Positions 16,824-23,724 of a DNA stretch of 32,145 nt are shown here, piece by piece. The notes below the pieces were generated by a model. The model ran no database searches, had not been told where the DNA came from, and saw only the letters and a program-made list of their open reading frames with translations. The translations under genes were made by a program, and so were the position numbers. The DNA comes from an uncultured Anaerotignum sp. (lineage in GTDB: Bacteria; Bacillota; Clostridia; Lachnospirales; Anaerotignaceae). Location: positions 1-32,145 of the forward strand of contig NZ_CAJMDQ010000018.1 of NCBI RefSeq assembly GCF_905212195.1, given 5' to 3'. Within the stretch, counting starts at the first letter, position 1. Each line of letters begins with the position of its first letter.

Positions 16824-16997
16824 ATGACAAAAAAGAGATATCAAAAACACAAAAGAACACCCAAAGACACCGTTTCCGGCAATGACTTATATCAAATCCG
16901 CCAGAATGCCCATTACAGTGACAGCGGCAAAGCGGAACCGGACAACAACATCTTTTGGGAAGAACGCAGCAATCCTTTGAGCAGCAAAGGCAATTAA
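16824..16997 (+). CDS. Small basic hydrophilic protein, function unknown
   Basis: A 57-codon plus-strand gene diverging from htrA, one of only two genes on this strand. The ATG is preceded by GAGGTG at six bases, a good site. The protein starts with a Lys/Arg-rich stretch (MTKKRYQKHKRTPK) and then is polar, rich in Asn, Ser, Asp and Gln, with no membrane segment, no Cys and no signal peptide. I do not recognise a family. Size and composition would fit a small spore or nucleic-acid-associated protein, but nothing specific shows this. A bidirectional terminator follows 44 bases after the stop, which supports it as a real transcript. Confidence 0.65.
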   Translation: MTKKRYQKHKRTPKDTVSGNDLYQIRQNAHYSDSGKAEPDNNIFWEERSNPLSSKGN

Positions 16998-17028
16998 TTC
17001 CCATAAAAAAACATACCAGATGAAGCCT

Positions 17029-17092
17029 TTGTAAAAACAAGAAAGCTGGAACCCTTAGTGTATAAGGATTTCAGCTTTCTTCGTTTTCTTAT
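17029..17092. terminator. Bidirectional terminator between convergent genes
   Basis: Arms 17041-17057 and 17063-17079 pair at 15 of 17 positions around a five-base loop. T-rich tracts follow on both strands (17080-17090 plus; 17030-17040 minus). It serves the plus-strand small gene and the minus-strand gene ending at 17104. The stem resembles the one at 31405-31438. Confidence 0.85.
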
Positions 17093-17103
17093 GAAGATGT
17101 CTA

Positions 17104-18558
17104 TTAAGGATGACAATTTTCACAGGGACGATACCCCTGAGAAATGGCCGCATCCCGACTGCTCAAAGACACTTTATTACTGTCTTTCATTTTAGAAACA
17201 GAGGAACAGGAAGCACGATGGAATATTTTAGAGTTCTTATTTCCAACATAAGTGACTGTTGTTTCTGTCGTGGGTTTTGAGGGCTGTTCCGGCTGTGTAG
17301 CCGGTTTCTGCACTGGAGTTGTTCCACTGGATTTTGCACCCACATCAGAAAGTGTCAGTTTTTCCGTTGCATCAAAAGAAATCTGCTGTCCATCTGTGGT
17401 CATAACAATATCACCGGAACGGAATGTTCCGTAAACATCTGCGCCTGTATTCAGATAAGCAGACAGCGCTTCTTCATGAGGATGGCCGTAAGAATTATCA
17501 AGGCCTGCGGAAATGATGACATATTCCGGTTTTGTCGTCTGAAGGAACTGACTGCTGACAGAAGTTCTGGAACCATGATGCCCTGCTTTCAGCACATCTA
17601 CATCAGAAAACAGACTGCTGTTGGCATCTGCCACGTCTGATGACAAATCTCCTGTAAACAATACTTCCACATCGCCATAGGTAAGCATTGTCACAACGCT
17701 GTTATCATTGGCGTTATCATAAACATCTGTAATGGGCAAAAAATCCAATGTAGCCCCACTTGGCAGAGTGATGTTCTGTGCCGCTGTATCCGCAGCATAG
17801 TCCGCGCCTTCTGCCTGCACTTTATTATGGTAGGTTTGATATGTCTTTGTGGTACTGGTTCTGCCGTTATCCACCACTTCTTCTACGGTATACGCATCAA
17901 ACACCGCAGGCAGACCGCCAATATGGTCAGCGTCTTCATGGCTGGCAACAACCACATCCAAATCGCCGTCTACATAGTCTGAAAGATACTGCACAACCTT
18001 TGTTCCTTCTGCAGATACCCCTGCATCAATGAGAATTTCAAATTCTCCGTCATTGATGAGCGCTGCGTCCCCCTGACCAACATCCAGAAAATGTACTTGA
18101 ATATCCCCATTTCCTGTTGTTTGTCCGCCAGAAGTCACAATAACGGTATTGGTATCTCCATTCCACTGAACTTTGGCGCCAAAGCTTTCCAGCACCACAC
18201 GAATGGGCAGATATGTTCTGCCATCCTGTATCAACGCGGCTGTATCATTCTCCACTTTTGTTCCATTTCGATAAATATAAGGCTGTCCAATAGGCACTTC
18301 TACTGTAATGCCGTCTTTTTGGGCAATTGCCATCTGTTCGGTTCCATCCCAGGAAACGGTGCAACCATACGTTTCCATGGTTTGTCTGAACGGAACTTGT
18401 GTTCTTCCAGCATCATCCACAAAAGGTGTACCTGCTTCTTTTGTATATGCCACCTGTTTTCCATTGATTTCAACTTTTGTGGCTCCATCTGCATTGCTGC
18501 AATTTGGCATAAACACTAACAACGCGGCTATTAACAGAAAACCAACCTTCTTTTTCAT
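17104..18558 (-). CDS. Secreted ComEC-type metallo-beta-lactamase protein with stalk and Ada-like zinc domains
   Basis: A 484-residue exported protein with four parts. Residues 1-25 form a signal peptide. Next is a copper-amine-oxidase-N-like stalk region (about 27-142, with VPFRQTMETYG and the repeat-like LPIRVVLESFGAKVQW). A ComEC/Rec2-type metallo-beta-lactamase domain follows (about 152-395: LDVGQGDA, metal motif SHEDADHIGG at 206-215, FTGDL, GHHGS at 326-330). After a Thr/Pro-rich linker comes a C-terminal Ada-like zinc module (about 435-484: FHRASC with H447/C451 and GYRPCENCHP with C479/C482). Related ComEC nuclease-like proteins act on DNA outside the cell, but no ComEC channel part is present. 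Strong AAGGAGG start; two promoter candidates upstream, each with a palindromic spacer. Confidence 0.88.
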   Translation of the reverse strand: MKKKVGFLLIAALLVFMPNCSNADGATKVEINGKQVAYTKEAGTPFVDDAGRTQVPFRQTMETYGCTVSWDGTEQMAIAQKDGITVEVPIGQPYIYRNGTKVENDTAALIQDGRTYLPIRVVLESFGAKVQWNGDTNTVIVTSGGQTTGNGDIQVHFLDVGQGDAALINDGEFEILIDAGVSAEGTKVVQYLSDYVDGDLDVVVASHEDADHIGGLPAVFDAYTVEEVVDNGRTSTTKTYQTYHNKVQAEGADYAADTAAQNITLPSGATLDFLPITDVYDNANDNSVVTMLTYGDVEVLFTGDLSSDVADANSSLFSDVDVLKAGHHGSRTSVSSQFLQTTKPEYVIISAGLDNSYGHPHEEALSAYLNTGADVYGTFRSGDIVMTTDGQQISFDATEKLTLSDVGAKSSGTTPVQKPATQPEQPSKPTTETTVTYVGNKNSKIFHRASCSSVSKMKDSNKVSLSSRDAAISQGYRPCENCHP

Positions 18559-18586
18559 CCGATCCCCTCCTTAGGTGTTTTGTCAG

Positions 18587-18615
18587 ATTATATCACACTT
18601 CGAAATGTGGTTCAA
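18587..18615 (-). promoter_or_regulatory. SigA-type promoter P1 with palindromic spacer
   Basis: Minus strand TTGAAC (18610-18615), 17-base spacer, TATAAT (18587-18592), 28 bases upstream of the start at 18558. The spacer (18594-18609) reads CACACTTCGAAATGTG on the plus strand, a palindrome at 14 of 16 positions, so a repressor or MerR-like regulator could bind between the elements. Confidence 0.75.
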
Positions 18616-18652
18616 CGGACTTTCTGGATTCTCTTCTTTTTTGTGCAAGTGC

Positions 18653-18681
18653 ATTATAAAAACATATGTTCTTTTTGTTGA
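18653..18681 (-). promoter_or_regulatory. Upstream promoter P2 overlapping an SOS-like box
   Basis: Minus strand TCAACA (18676-18681), 17-base spacer, TATAAT (18653-18658). The spacer holds GAACATATGTTT (18660-18671), which fits the Gram-positive LexA/DinR core GAAC-N4-GTTY. The promoter would feed the gene at 17104-18558. Confidence 0.5.
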
Positions 18682-18711
18682 CTTTGTATATCAGAACATA
18701 CAATCGTTTTT

Positions 18712-18755
18712 AAATAAAAAAAAGCCGGAAATTTTCGATTGCTCAAAAATTTCCA
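18712..18755 (-). terminator. Intrinsic terminator after the SCIFF maturase gene
   Basis: GCCGGAAATTTT and AAAAATTTCCAGC pair with minor mismatch around a short loop (about 18722-18755). On the minus strand the hairpin is followed by eight T. It lies about 20 bases past the stop at 18775. Confidence 0.85.
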
Positions 18756-18774
18756 GCTCATAATTTTCAGAAAA

Positions 18775-20151
18775 TTATTCCTGTACCTGTTTTGCCACCT
18801 GAATCATGATAGCACATTCCATACGTTTGCGGAAGAGCTGGCAGCCGTATTCATATACGCCTGCGATATCCCCTGTTGCATGGTAAGCGTTGGCAGCGCA
18901 GCCACCGGAACAGTACAGTTTTGCCCAGCAGTCTTTACAGTCAGGACGTGCATAAGCATTGCATTTGCGGAATTTATCCTGCACTTCTGGATGGGTAACA
19001 CCTTTCCAGATATCACCCAGACTATAAGCAGGATCGCCTACGAACTGATGGCAAGGGAACAATTCGCCCCAAGGGGTAACTGCCATGTATTCTGTACCGC
19101 TGCCGCAGCCAGTTACACGTTTATATACGCAAGGGCCGCCTGTCAAGTCAATCATGTAATGATAGAAAGTGATGGGCTTGCCTTCTTTTTCTCTGCGGAG
19201 CATATCTTTTGCCAGAATTTCATACTGTTCGAAAAGTACAGGCAGATCTGCTTCTGTCAGTGCATAAGGTTCCTTTGGATCACAAACAACAGGTTCCATA
19301 GACAGTTCTGTGAAGCCCAAGTCTGCCATATGGAAAATATCCTTTGTGAAATCAATGTTGTCATGTGTGTAAGTACCACGTACATAGTAGCCAGTGTTGT
19401 TTCTGCTCTGAACGAACTTCTGGAACTTGGGCACAATCACATCATAGCTGCCGTGACCGCCAACGGTACGACGCAGTCTATCATGAACTTCTTTTCTGCC
19501 GTCCAGACTCAGTACCACGTTATGCATTTCTTTGTTTGCAAATTCGATGACATCATCGTCAACCAGCAAACCATTGGTAGTCAGTGTGAAACGGAAATTT
19601 TTGTTGTGTTCTTTTTCCACACTGCGGGCATAATTTACCAGCTGTTTCACCACATCCCAGTCCATAAGGGGTTCGCCGCCGAAGAAGTCCACTTCCAGAT
19701 TTCTTCTGCTGCCAGAGTTGGCAATGAGGAAATCCAGAGCCTGTTTCCCAACTTCAAAGCTCATGAGGGCACGTTCCCCCTGATATTTGCCCTGACTTGC
19801 AAAACAGTAATCGCATGTCAGGTTGCAGGTATGTGCCACATGGAGACACAGCGCCTTGATGTCATTGTTTTTCATTTTGAAATTTGCCGCAATGTCTGCG
19901 TAGAGATCTTCTGTAAAGAGTTTGCCTGTTTTCTTCAGTTCTTCTACCCCTTCCAGAATATCCGCGATTTCTTCGGCTGTTACTTCTGGATTATCTGCGT
20001 ATTTTTCCAGAATCGCCTTTGTGATTTCTTCTTTTGTATGTCCTTCATACATACCGATGATGTCGTATGCCACATCATCCACAACATGCACGGAACCGCT
20101 GTAAACGTCCAGCACAATGTTGTAACCGTTTAACTTGTACTGATGAATCAT
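18775..20151 (-). CDS. scfB: SCIFF peptide maturase, radical SAM/SPASM thioether-forming enzyme
   Basis: This enzyme uses S-adenosylmethionine and iron-sulfur clusters to form a Cys-Thr thioether in the SCIFF peptide encoded just upstream. The 458 residues have an N-terminal peptide-recognition-like domain (1-95), the radical SAM motif CNLTCDYC (C109, C113, C116), FGGEP (157-161) and a C-terminal SPASM region with C349, C367, C397, C405, C408, C414, C418 and C437 for auxiliary clusters. It begins 105 bases after the precursor gene, beyond a hairpin that probably lowers its expression relative to the peptide. RBS AGAGG. Pairing with the Cys-rich precursor makes the assignment firm; what the mature SCIFF peptide does is not known. 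Confidence 0.96.
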   Translation of the reverse strand: MIHQYKLNGYNIVLDVYSGSVHVVDDVAYDIIGMYEGHTKEEITKAILEKYADNPEVTAEEIADILEGVEELKKTGKLFTEDLYADIAANFKMKNNDIKALCLHVAHTCNLTCDYCFASQGKYQGERALMSFEVGKQALDFLIANSGSRRNLEVDFFGGEPLMDWDVVKQLVNYARSVEKEHNKNFRFTLTTNGLLVDDDVIEFANKEMHNVVLSLDGRKEVHDRLRRTVGGHGSYDVIVPKFQKFVQSRNNTGYYVRGTYTHDNIDFTKDIFHMADLGFTELSMEPVVCDPKEPYALTEADLPVLFEQYEILAKDMLRREKEGKPITFYHYMIDLTGGPCVYKRVTGCGSGTEYMAVTPWGELFPCHQFVGDPAYSLGDIWKGVTHPEVQDKFRKCNAYARPDCKDCWAKLYCSGGCAANAYHATGDIAGVYEYGCQLFRKRMECAIMIQVAKQVQE

Positions 20152-20185
20152 AAAAATCCTCTTTCTATTTTATATACTATTTGAT

Positions 20186-20201
20186 CCGAAGCCATCTTCG
20201 G
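20186..20201 (-). other. Small hairpin in the scfB leader
   Basis: CCGAAG and CTTCGG pair perfectly around four bases. It lies between the scfA-scfB attenuator and the scfB ribosome binding site and could stabilise the scfB mRNA 5' end. Confidence 0.45.
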
Positions 20202-20210
20202 GATTATGCG

Positions 20211-20241
20211 TAAAAAGTCGCCGCCCGAAACGGGCAGCGAC
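20211..20241 (-). terminator. Attenuator/terminator between scfA and scfB
   Basis: Arms 20217-20227 and 20231-20241 form an 11-pair GC-rich stem (one G-U) with a three-base loop, followed on the minus strand by five T. It starts 15 bases after the scfA stop; scfB has no strong separate promoter, so partial read-through is likely. Confidence 0.8.
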
Positions 20242-20256
20242 TTATCCTGTCGCTTC

Positions 20257-20397
20257 TTATTTGTTTTCGCACTGCTGGTTTGCAACACCACAAGAAGTTT
20301 TGCAAGCAGACTGACAGGATGTCTGGCATTCGCCACAGCCGCCGTGTTTAACACTTGCAGCCAGATCACGGGTATTCAATGTCTGAATGTGTTTCAT
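20257..20397 (-). CDS. scfA: SCIFF ribosomally synthesised peptide precursor (six Cys in 46 aa)
   Basis: A 46-residue precursor peptide. The leader MKHIQTLNTRDLAAS matches the conserved SCIFF start. The core (19-46) has six cysteines at C21, C24, C28, C32, C36 and C43, with Thr at 27 and 34 as possible thioether acceptors. The ATG has GGGGTGA seven bases upstream. A longer frame to 20463 has no such site. It lies directly upstream of its radical SAM maturase. No export ATPase or protease of typical RiPP clusters is adjacent, as is usual for SCIFF. It is transcribed from its own strong promoter at 20454-20482. Confidence 0.95.
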   Translation of the reverse strand: MKHIQTLNTRDLAASVKHGGCGECQTSCQSACKTSCGVANQQCENK

Positions 20398-20453
20398 GTA
20401 TATCACCCCTTTGCTTTTACGGACGTCTTTTCCTTTAAGACATACCTGTTCGT

Positions 20454-20501
20454 ATTCTATCACAAAAAATGTCGTGTTTCAAGTTTGAACCAAAAAATGT
20501 C
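20454..20501 (-). promoter_or_regulatory. scfA promoter with direct repeats
   Basis: Minus strand TTGAAA (20477-20482), 17-base spacer, TAGAAT (20454-20459). The 11-base word CAAAAAATGTC (plus strand) occurs twice, at 20463-20473 inside the spacer and at 20491-20501 upstream of the -35, 28 bases apart, around a TTCAA-N2-TTGAA inverted repeat. The upstream part lies just outside the stop of the decarboxylase gene. Confidence 0.75.
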
Positions 20502-20504
20502 ACA

Positions 20505-21911
20505 TCATTCATAAAAACAAACGCGAATCCTTCCATCTTTTGCAAAAGCGCACTGAACATTGACGCCGTTTTTCTGCATATAAAAAGCCTGCGCCAATAC
20601 TTCTTCCGAAATCCGTTCCCCCGGCGCAACAAGGGGAATCCCCGGCGGATATGCCCAAAGAAAATCAGCCGCAATTTTTCCAAGACTGTCATGCAGCGTT
20701 ACTTCTGTCGTTTCTCCCTGCAACGCTTCTTCCATACCGCATACCATCTGCGGAAGCACCATCTGCCCTTTCGCCAATGGCTGTTTTGCCGGCATAACTT
20801 CTTGGTCAATTTCCAGTATGGCTTTTGCCAATCGTTCCATTCCTTCGTCTGTATCGAAAATGCTGGTCATGGCCAATGTATGCAGAGATAGGGACATTTC
20901 CACTTCCAGTTCATATTTCTCCCGCAGGATGTTAGAAAGTTCTACCCCTGATAGGTTGCAGTTTCCTGTAAAAAAGAGGAGTTTTCCCCTGTCGTGACCA
21001 AATACCAGAGGAGAAATATTCGGCTGCCACAATCTGATGTGTTCCAGTTTCTCCATTTTTTTATAAAAAGATGCCAATCTTTTTTCATAAGCCGCGAAAA
21101 GGCCTTCTCTGTCCTGTTCCAATAAAGAAATGCATCCGTCCATTTCCGCCATGAATACATAAGAAGGGCTGCTGGTCTGAAATACAGAAAGTTGTCTGCC
21201 AATTTCTGTCACATCCACCTGTTCTGTGCAGACATGCAAAATAGCTGTCTGTGTGGGACAAGGCAATGTTTTATGGAGACTCTGCACCACCACATCTGCC
21301 CCCAAATGGACTGCTGTGTCTGGAAATCCTTTGCTAAAACCCAAATGAGCACCATGGGCTTCATCTACCAGCAGATATGCACCATATCGATGGGCAATTT
21401 CTGAAATAGCAGCAATATCACTGACCACACCTTCATATGTGGGACTTGTAAGAATCACCAGCTTACAGTCAGGATGTTCCTGCAAATGTTTCTCTACGGT
21501 TTCTGGCTGAATACTGCCGGAAATCTGCATTTCTTCCACCCATTCCGCCTGCATATATACAGGATGCAGGCCACACAATTCTACAGCATGATATACTGCC
21601 CGATGGCATCCTCTTGCCATCAGAACTTTATCGCCGCGCTTTGTCAAAGCCCGAATGCCTGCCAAAAGTCCTGCACTGCTGCCATTTACCAGAAAAAAGC
21701 TTTTTCTGCTGCCCCAAAGTTTTGCTGCCCGTTCCATGGCTTCCGCCAGAATACCTTCCGCATGGTGAAGATTATCAAAGCCATCAATTTCCGTAATATC
21801 TAAATCATAAGGAAACAGGCTGCCCTGCTGTTTCTGCCGTTTGTGTCCCGGCATATGAAAAGGATACGCATTTCCCGCTCCGTATGTTCTCAATCGTTCT
21901 CGTAAATCCAT
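20505..21911 (-). CDS. Orn/Lys/Arg decarboxylase-family PLP enzyme
   Basis: A fold-type-I PLP enzyme of the short (Bacillus SpeA/YaaO-like) decarboxylase class, 468 residues from the ATG with AGGAGG seven bases upstream. Visible features: FHMPGHKR (18-25), NGSSAGLLAG (76-85), the cofactor Asp in VDEAHGAH (182-189), Schiff-base lysine K214 in SLHKTLPCPTQTA, and a C-terminal domain with WAYPPGIPLVAPGE. The substrate (arginine, lysine or ornithine) cannot be told from sequence; polyamine synthesis is the likely pathway. It has its own promoter (21937-21965) and is followed by the SCIFF genes without a clear terminator, though scfA has a separate promoter. Confidence 0.9.
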   Translation of the reverse strand: MDLRERLRTYGAGNAYPFHMPGHKRQKQQGSLFPYDLDITEIDGFDNLHHAEGILAEAMERAAKLWGSRKSFFLVNGSSAGLLAGIRALTKRGDKVLMARGCHRAVYHAVELCGLHPVYMQAEWVEEMQISGSIQPETVEKHLQEHPDCKLVILTSPTYEGVVSDIAAISEIAHRYGAYLLVDEAHGAHLGFSKGFPDTAVHLGADVVVQSLHKTLPCPTQTAILHVCTEQVDVTEIGRQLSVFQTSSPSYVFMAEMDGCISLLEQDREGLFAAYEKRLASFYKKMEKLEHIRLWQPNISPLVFGHDRGKLLFFTGNCNLSGVELSNILREKYELEVEMSLSLHTLAMTSIFDTDEGMERLAKAILEIDQEVMPAKQPLAKGQMVLPQMVCGMEEALQGETTEVTLHDSLGKIAADFLWAYPPGIPLVAPGERISEEVLAQAFYMQKNGVNVQCAFAKDGRIRVCFYE

Positions 21912-21936
21912 CTTGGTTCCTCCTGTTCTTTCTCCG

Positions 21937-21965
21937 ATTATACAGCACCAGCTACAAACTGAAAA
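21937..21965 (-). promoter_or_regulatory. Promoter of the decarboxylase gene
   Basis: Minus strand TTTTCA (21960-21965), exactly 17 bases, TATAAT (21937-21942), 25 bases before the start codon. It lies just past the terminator of the preceding operon. Confidence 0.7.
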
Positions 21966-21995
21966 GCAAAACAAAAAGAACCATCCAAATTTCCA

Positions 21996-22035
21996 TAAAA
22001 AAAGTCCTTCTCCAAAAATGAAGAAAGACTTTTTT
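21996..22035 (-). terminator. Intrinsic terminator after the ketopantoate reductase-like gene
   Basis: AGTCYTTCTYC-type arms with A/T extensions form a stem of about 14 pairs (two G-U) around a short loop, ending in seven T on the minus strand, directly after the stop at 22038. Confidence 0.85.
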
Positions 22036-22037
22036 AT

Positions 22038-22928
22038 TTAAGGATACATTGCTTCTTTCGCACGAATCAAAGCATATAAAGTTTCATTGATAGGTGTCGG
22101 CACACCATATTTTTTGCCAAGCTCCACAAGTTTGCCGGAGAAAGATTCCACTTCTGTCAGGCGGTGGGCCTCCACATCCTGCAGCATAGAACATTTTCCT
22201 TCTGCACTCCACTTGTTTACACTTTCTCCCGCCGCAGCCACATCCGCCGCATGAAGATCTACGCCTGCCGCTTCCGCCACGGCAACCACTTCCGCCATTG
22301 CTGCCAGCGCCATATTTCGTACTGCTTCCTTCTGCTGGAACTGTCCATAATTGGCACCTAAAATCGCAGAAACCTGATTGGTTCCTACGTTCATCATCCA
22401 TTTCCGCCACTGACGTCTAGTGATGTCTGCACAAATCTGGCAGGAGATTCCCCATGAAAGCAGGGCTTCTTTTATGGCTTCCAATACCGCTTCTTCTGCA
22501 TCACCAATCTGAATGAGGAATGTTTCACCACAGAACAGTTCGTTGCCAATTTTTCTGGCATCCACATAAACCACCGCAGTCAAAACAATATTTTCAGGGA
22601 AAGCTTCCCGCAGTACTTCTGAAGCAGAAATACCGTTCATCAAAGGCATCAGGATAGTATTAGGCCCTACATAATCCCGCAGTTCTTCAATGGATGCTTT
22701 CAGCTGTGTATTTTTCAGTCCTACCATAAGCAAATCCGGATAAGAACCTTTTTCCCAAATCTTCGGGAAGAATGTTTCCCCACGGGTGAGCAGGCCATCT
22801 TTTTCCATACGTTCCCGTCTGGAACCGTGGACAATTACTTTGATTTTATCCAGATTTTCACGCTGTCTGCACAGCAGGCTGCCCCCAACGGAGCCTGCAC
22901 CAAACAAAGCCGCCTGTTCTATCTTCAT
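22038..22928 (-). CDS. Ketopantoate reductase (ApbA/PanE family)
   Basis: A 296-residue NADPH-dependent 2-dehydropantoate reductase-family protein, which would make pantoate for coenzyme A. It has the Rossmann motif GAGSVG (10-15), the LKNTQ strand end (71-75), the MPLMNGIS loop (94-101, N98) and the C-terminal catalytic lysine K176 in RKWMMNVGTNQVSAI. Residues 195-250 form the usual helical dimer region. Its start overlaps the HAD gene stop by ATGA, so the two are translated together. No other pan genes are nearby, although coaE, the last CoA step, lies 4 kb away. PanE paralogues with other substrates are common, so the pantoate role is likely but not certain. Confidence 0.85.
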   Translation of the reverse strand: MKIEQAALFGAGSVGGSLLCRQRENLDKIKVIVHGSRRERMEKDGLLTRGETFFPKIWEKGSYPDLLMVGLKNTQLKASIEELRDYVGPNTILMPLMNGISASEVLREAFPENIVLTAVVYVDARKIGNELFCGETFLIQIGDAEEAVLEAIKEALLSWGISCQICADITRRQWRKWMMNVGTNQVSAILGANYGQFQQKEAVRNMALAAMAEVVAVAEAAGVDLHAADVAAAGESVNKWSAEGKCSMLQDVEAHRLTEVESFSGKLVELGKKYGVPTPINETLYALIRAKEAMYP

Positions 22929-23593
22929 GCATTTTCCTCCTCATTCACCGGAAATGTATCCACATTGACTTTTGTAAAATCGTCCGTCACTTTATCTGCC
23001 AGAGAAAGATCCTGTTCCCCACTGGTAGGATTTTTATATGCCAGTACCCACATACCTGCGGCCTTACCAGCACGAATGCCATTGGTGGAATCTTCAATGA
23101 CAAAGCAGTTTTCCGGTGCTGCCCCCAACTGTCTTGCAGCTTCCAGAAAAACATCCGGCTCCGGTTTGCTCTTAGGCACTTCTTCGCCGCTGACGATTTT
23201 GTCGAAATATGGCAGCAACCCGATGGTTTCCAGTATCCAGCGAATCAGCTCCGGATCTGTGGAAGACGCCAGCGCAACAGGATAGCCTGCTGCGTGAATG
23301 TTTTCCAGCAGTTCTTTGGTGCCTTTAATGGCATGAGCATTGCTTTCCACAAACATCCGGCGCACAACACCTTCACGGTATGCCATCATTTCCTCCGGCG
23401 TTGCCTGCACATGAAAAGCTTCCTGATACATGGGAAAACGCACAGGGTTTGTGGTTCCTGCAAAAGGTTCCACATCCGCTCTGGTCAGCTGCACGCCAAA
23501 ATGCGCCAGTGTTTCCAGGTCAGCATCATAATGGACTGGCTGGCTGTCAATGAGCACACCGTCCATATCAAAAATAAAAGCATGTTTTTTCAA
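22925..23593 (-). CDS. HAD-superfamily phosphatase/beta-phosphoglucomutase-like protein
   Basis: A 222-residue HAD subfamily IA enzyme. Motif I is FDMDGVLIDS with nucleophile D9 and acid/base D11, motif II is ALASST, motif III contains KSKPEPDVF, and motif IV is FVIEDSTNGI. The cap domain lies between about residues 18 and 85. The family includes beta-phosphoglucomutases and sugar-phosphate phosphatases; which one is not determined. I choose a TTG start (23591-23593) because GAGGGGG stands seven bases before it and the conserved motif begins right after. Upstream codons to 23800 run through the promoter and the previous terminator. A promoter is at 23621-23649. It overlaps the next gene by four bases. 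Confidence 0.88.
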   Translation of the reverse strand: MKKHAFIFDMDGVLIDSQPVHYDADLETLAHFGVQLTRADVEPFAGTTNPVRFPMYQEAFHVQATPEEMMAYREGVVRRMFVESNAHAIKGTKELLENIHAAGYPVALASSTDPELIRWILETIGLLPYFDKIVSGEEVPKSKPEPDVFLEAARQLGAAPENCFVIEDSTNGIRAGKAAGMWVLAYKNPTSGEQDLSLADKVTDDFTKVNVDTFPVNEEENA

Positions 23594-23620
23594 ATGAAAT
23601 CCCCCTCTCTTTGCAGTTCG

Positions 23621-23649
23621 ATTATAACGAAAAAAATGGATTCTGAAAA
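23621..23649 (-). promoter_or_regulatory. Promoter of the HAD/ketopantoate reductase operon
   Basis: Minus strand TTTTCA (23644-23649), 17-base spacer, TATAAT (23621-23626), 28 bases upstream of the TTG start. Confidence 0.7.
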
Positions 23650-23663
23650 GAAATTTTTTTACA

Positions 23664-23704
23664 GAAAAAAACAGGGATGGATTTTTGCTGCAAAATCCTC
23701 CCTG
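23664..23704 (-). terminator. Intrinsic terminator after the galT-like gene
   Basis: CAGGGAGGATTTT and its near complement pair across 23672-23704 with a short loop and one bulge; on the minus strand seven T follow (23665-23671). It ends the polA-coaE-slt-SBP-galT run. Confidence 0.88.
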
Positions 23705-23724
23705 TTTGTAAGTCAATTTCAAAA

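Noticed and set aside
18676..18711. Plus-strand small RNA promoter facing the scfB terminator
   Set aside because: The elements TTGTTG and TACAAT are weak, and any transcript would end within about 40 bases at the hairpin.
18739..20133. Long plus-strand open frame (464 codons) opposite the SCIFF maturase
   Set aside because: It is antisense to a gene with clear catalytic motifs, has a low-complexity Phe/Cys/Ile-rich product, and lacks family motifs; it results from codon use on the other strand. The same holds for other long plus-strand frames, for example 442-1443, 1248-2156 and 8680-9714.
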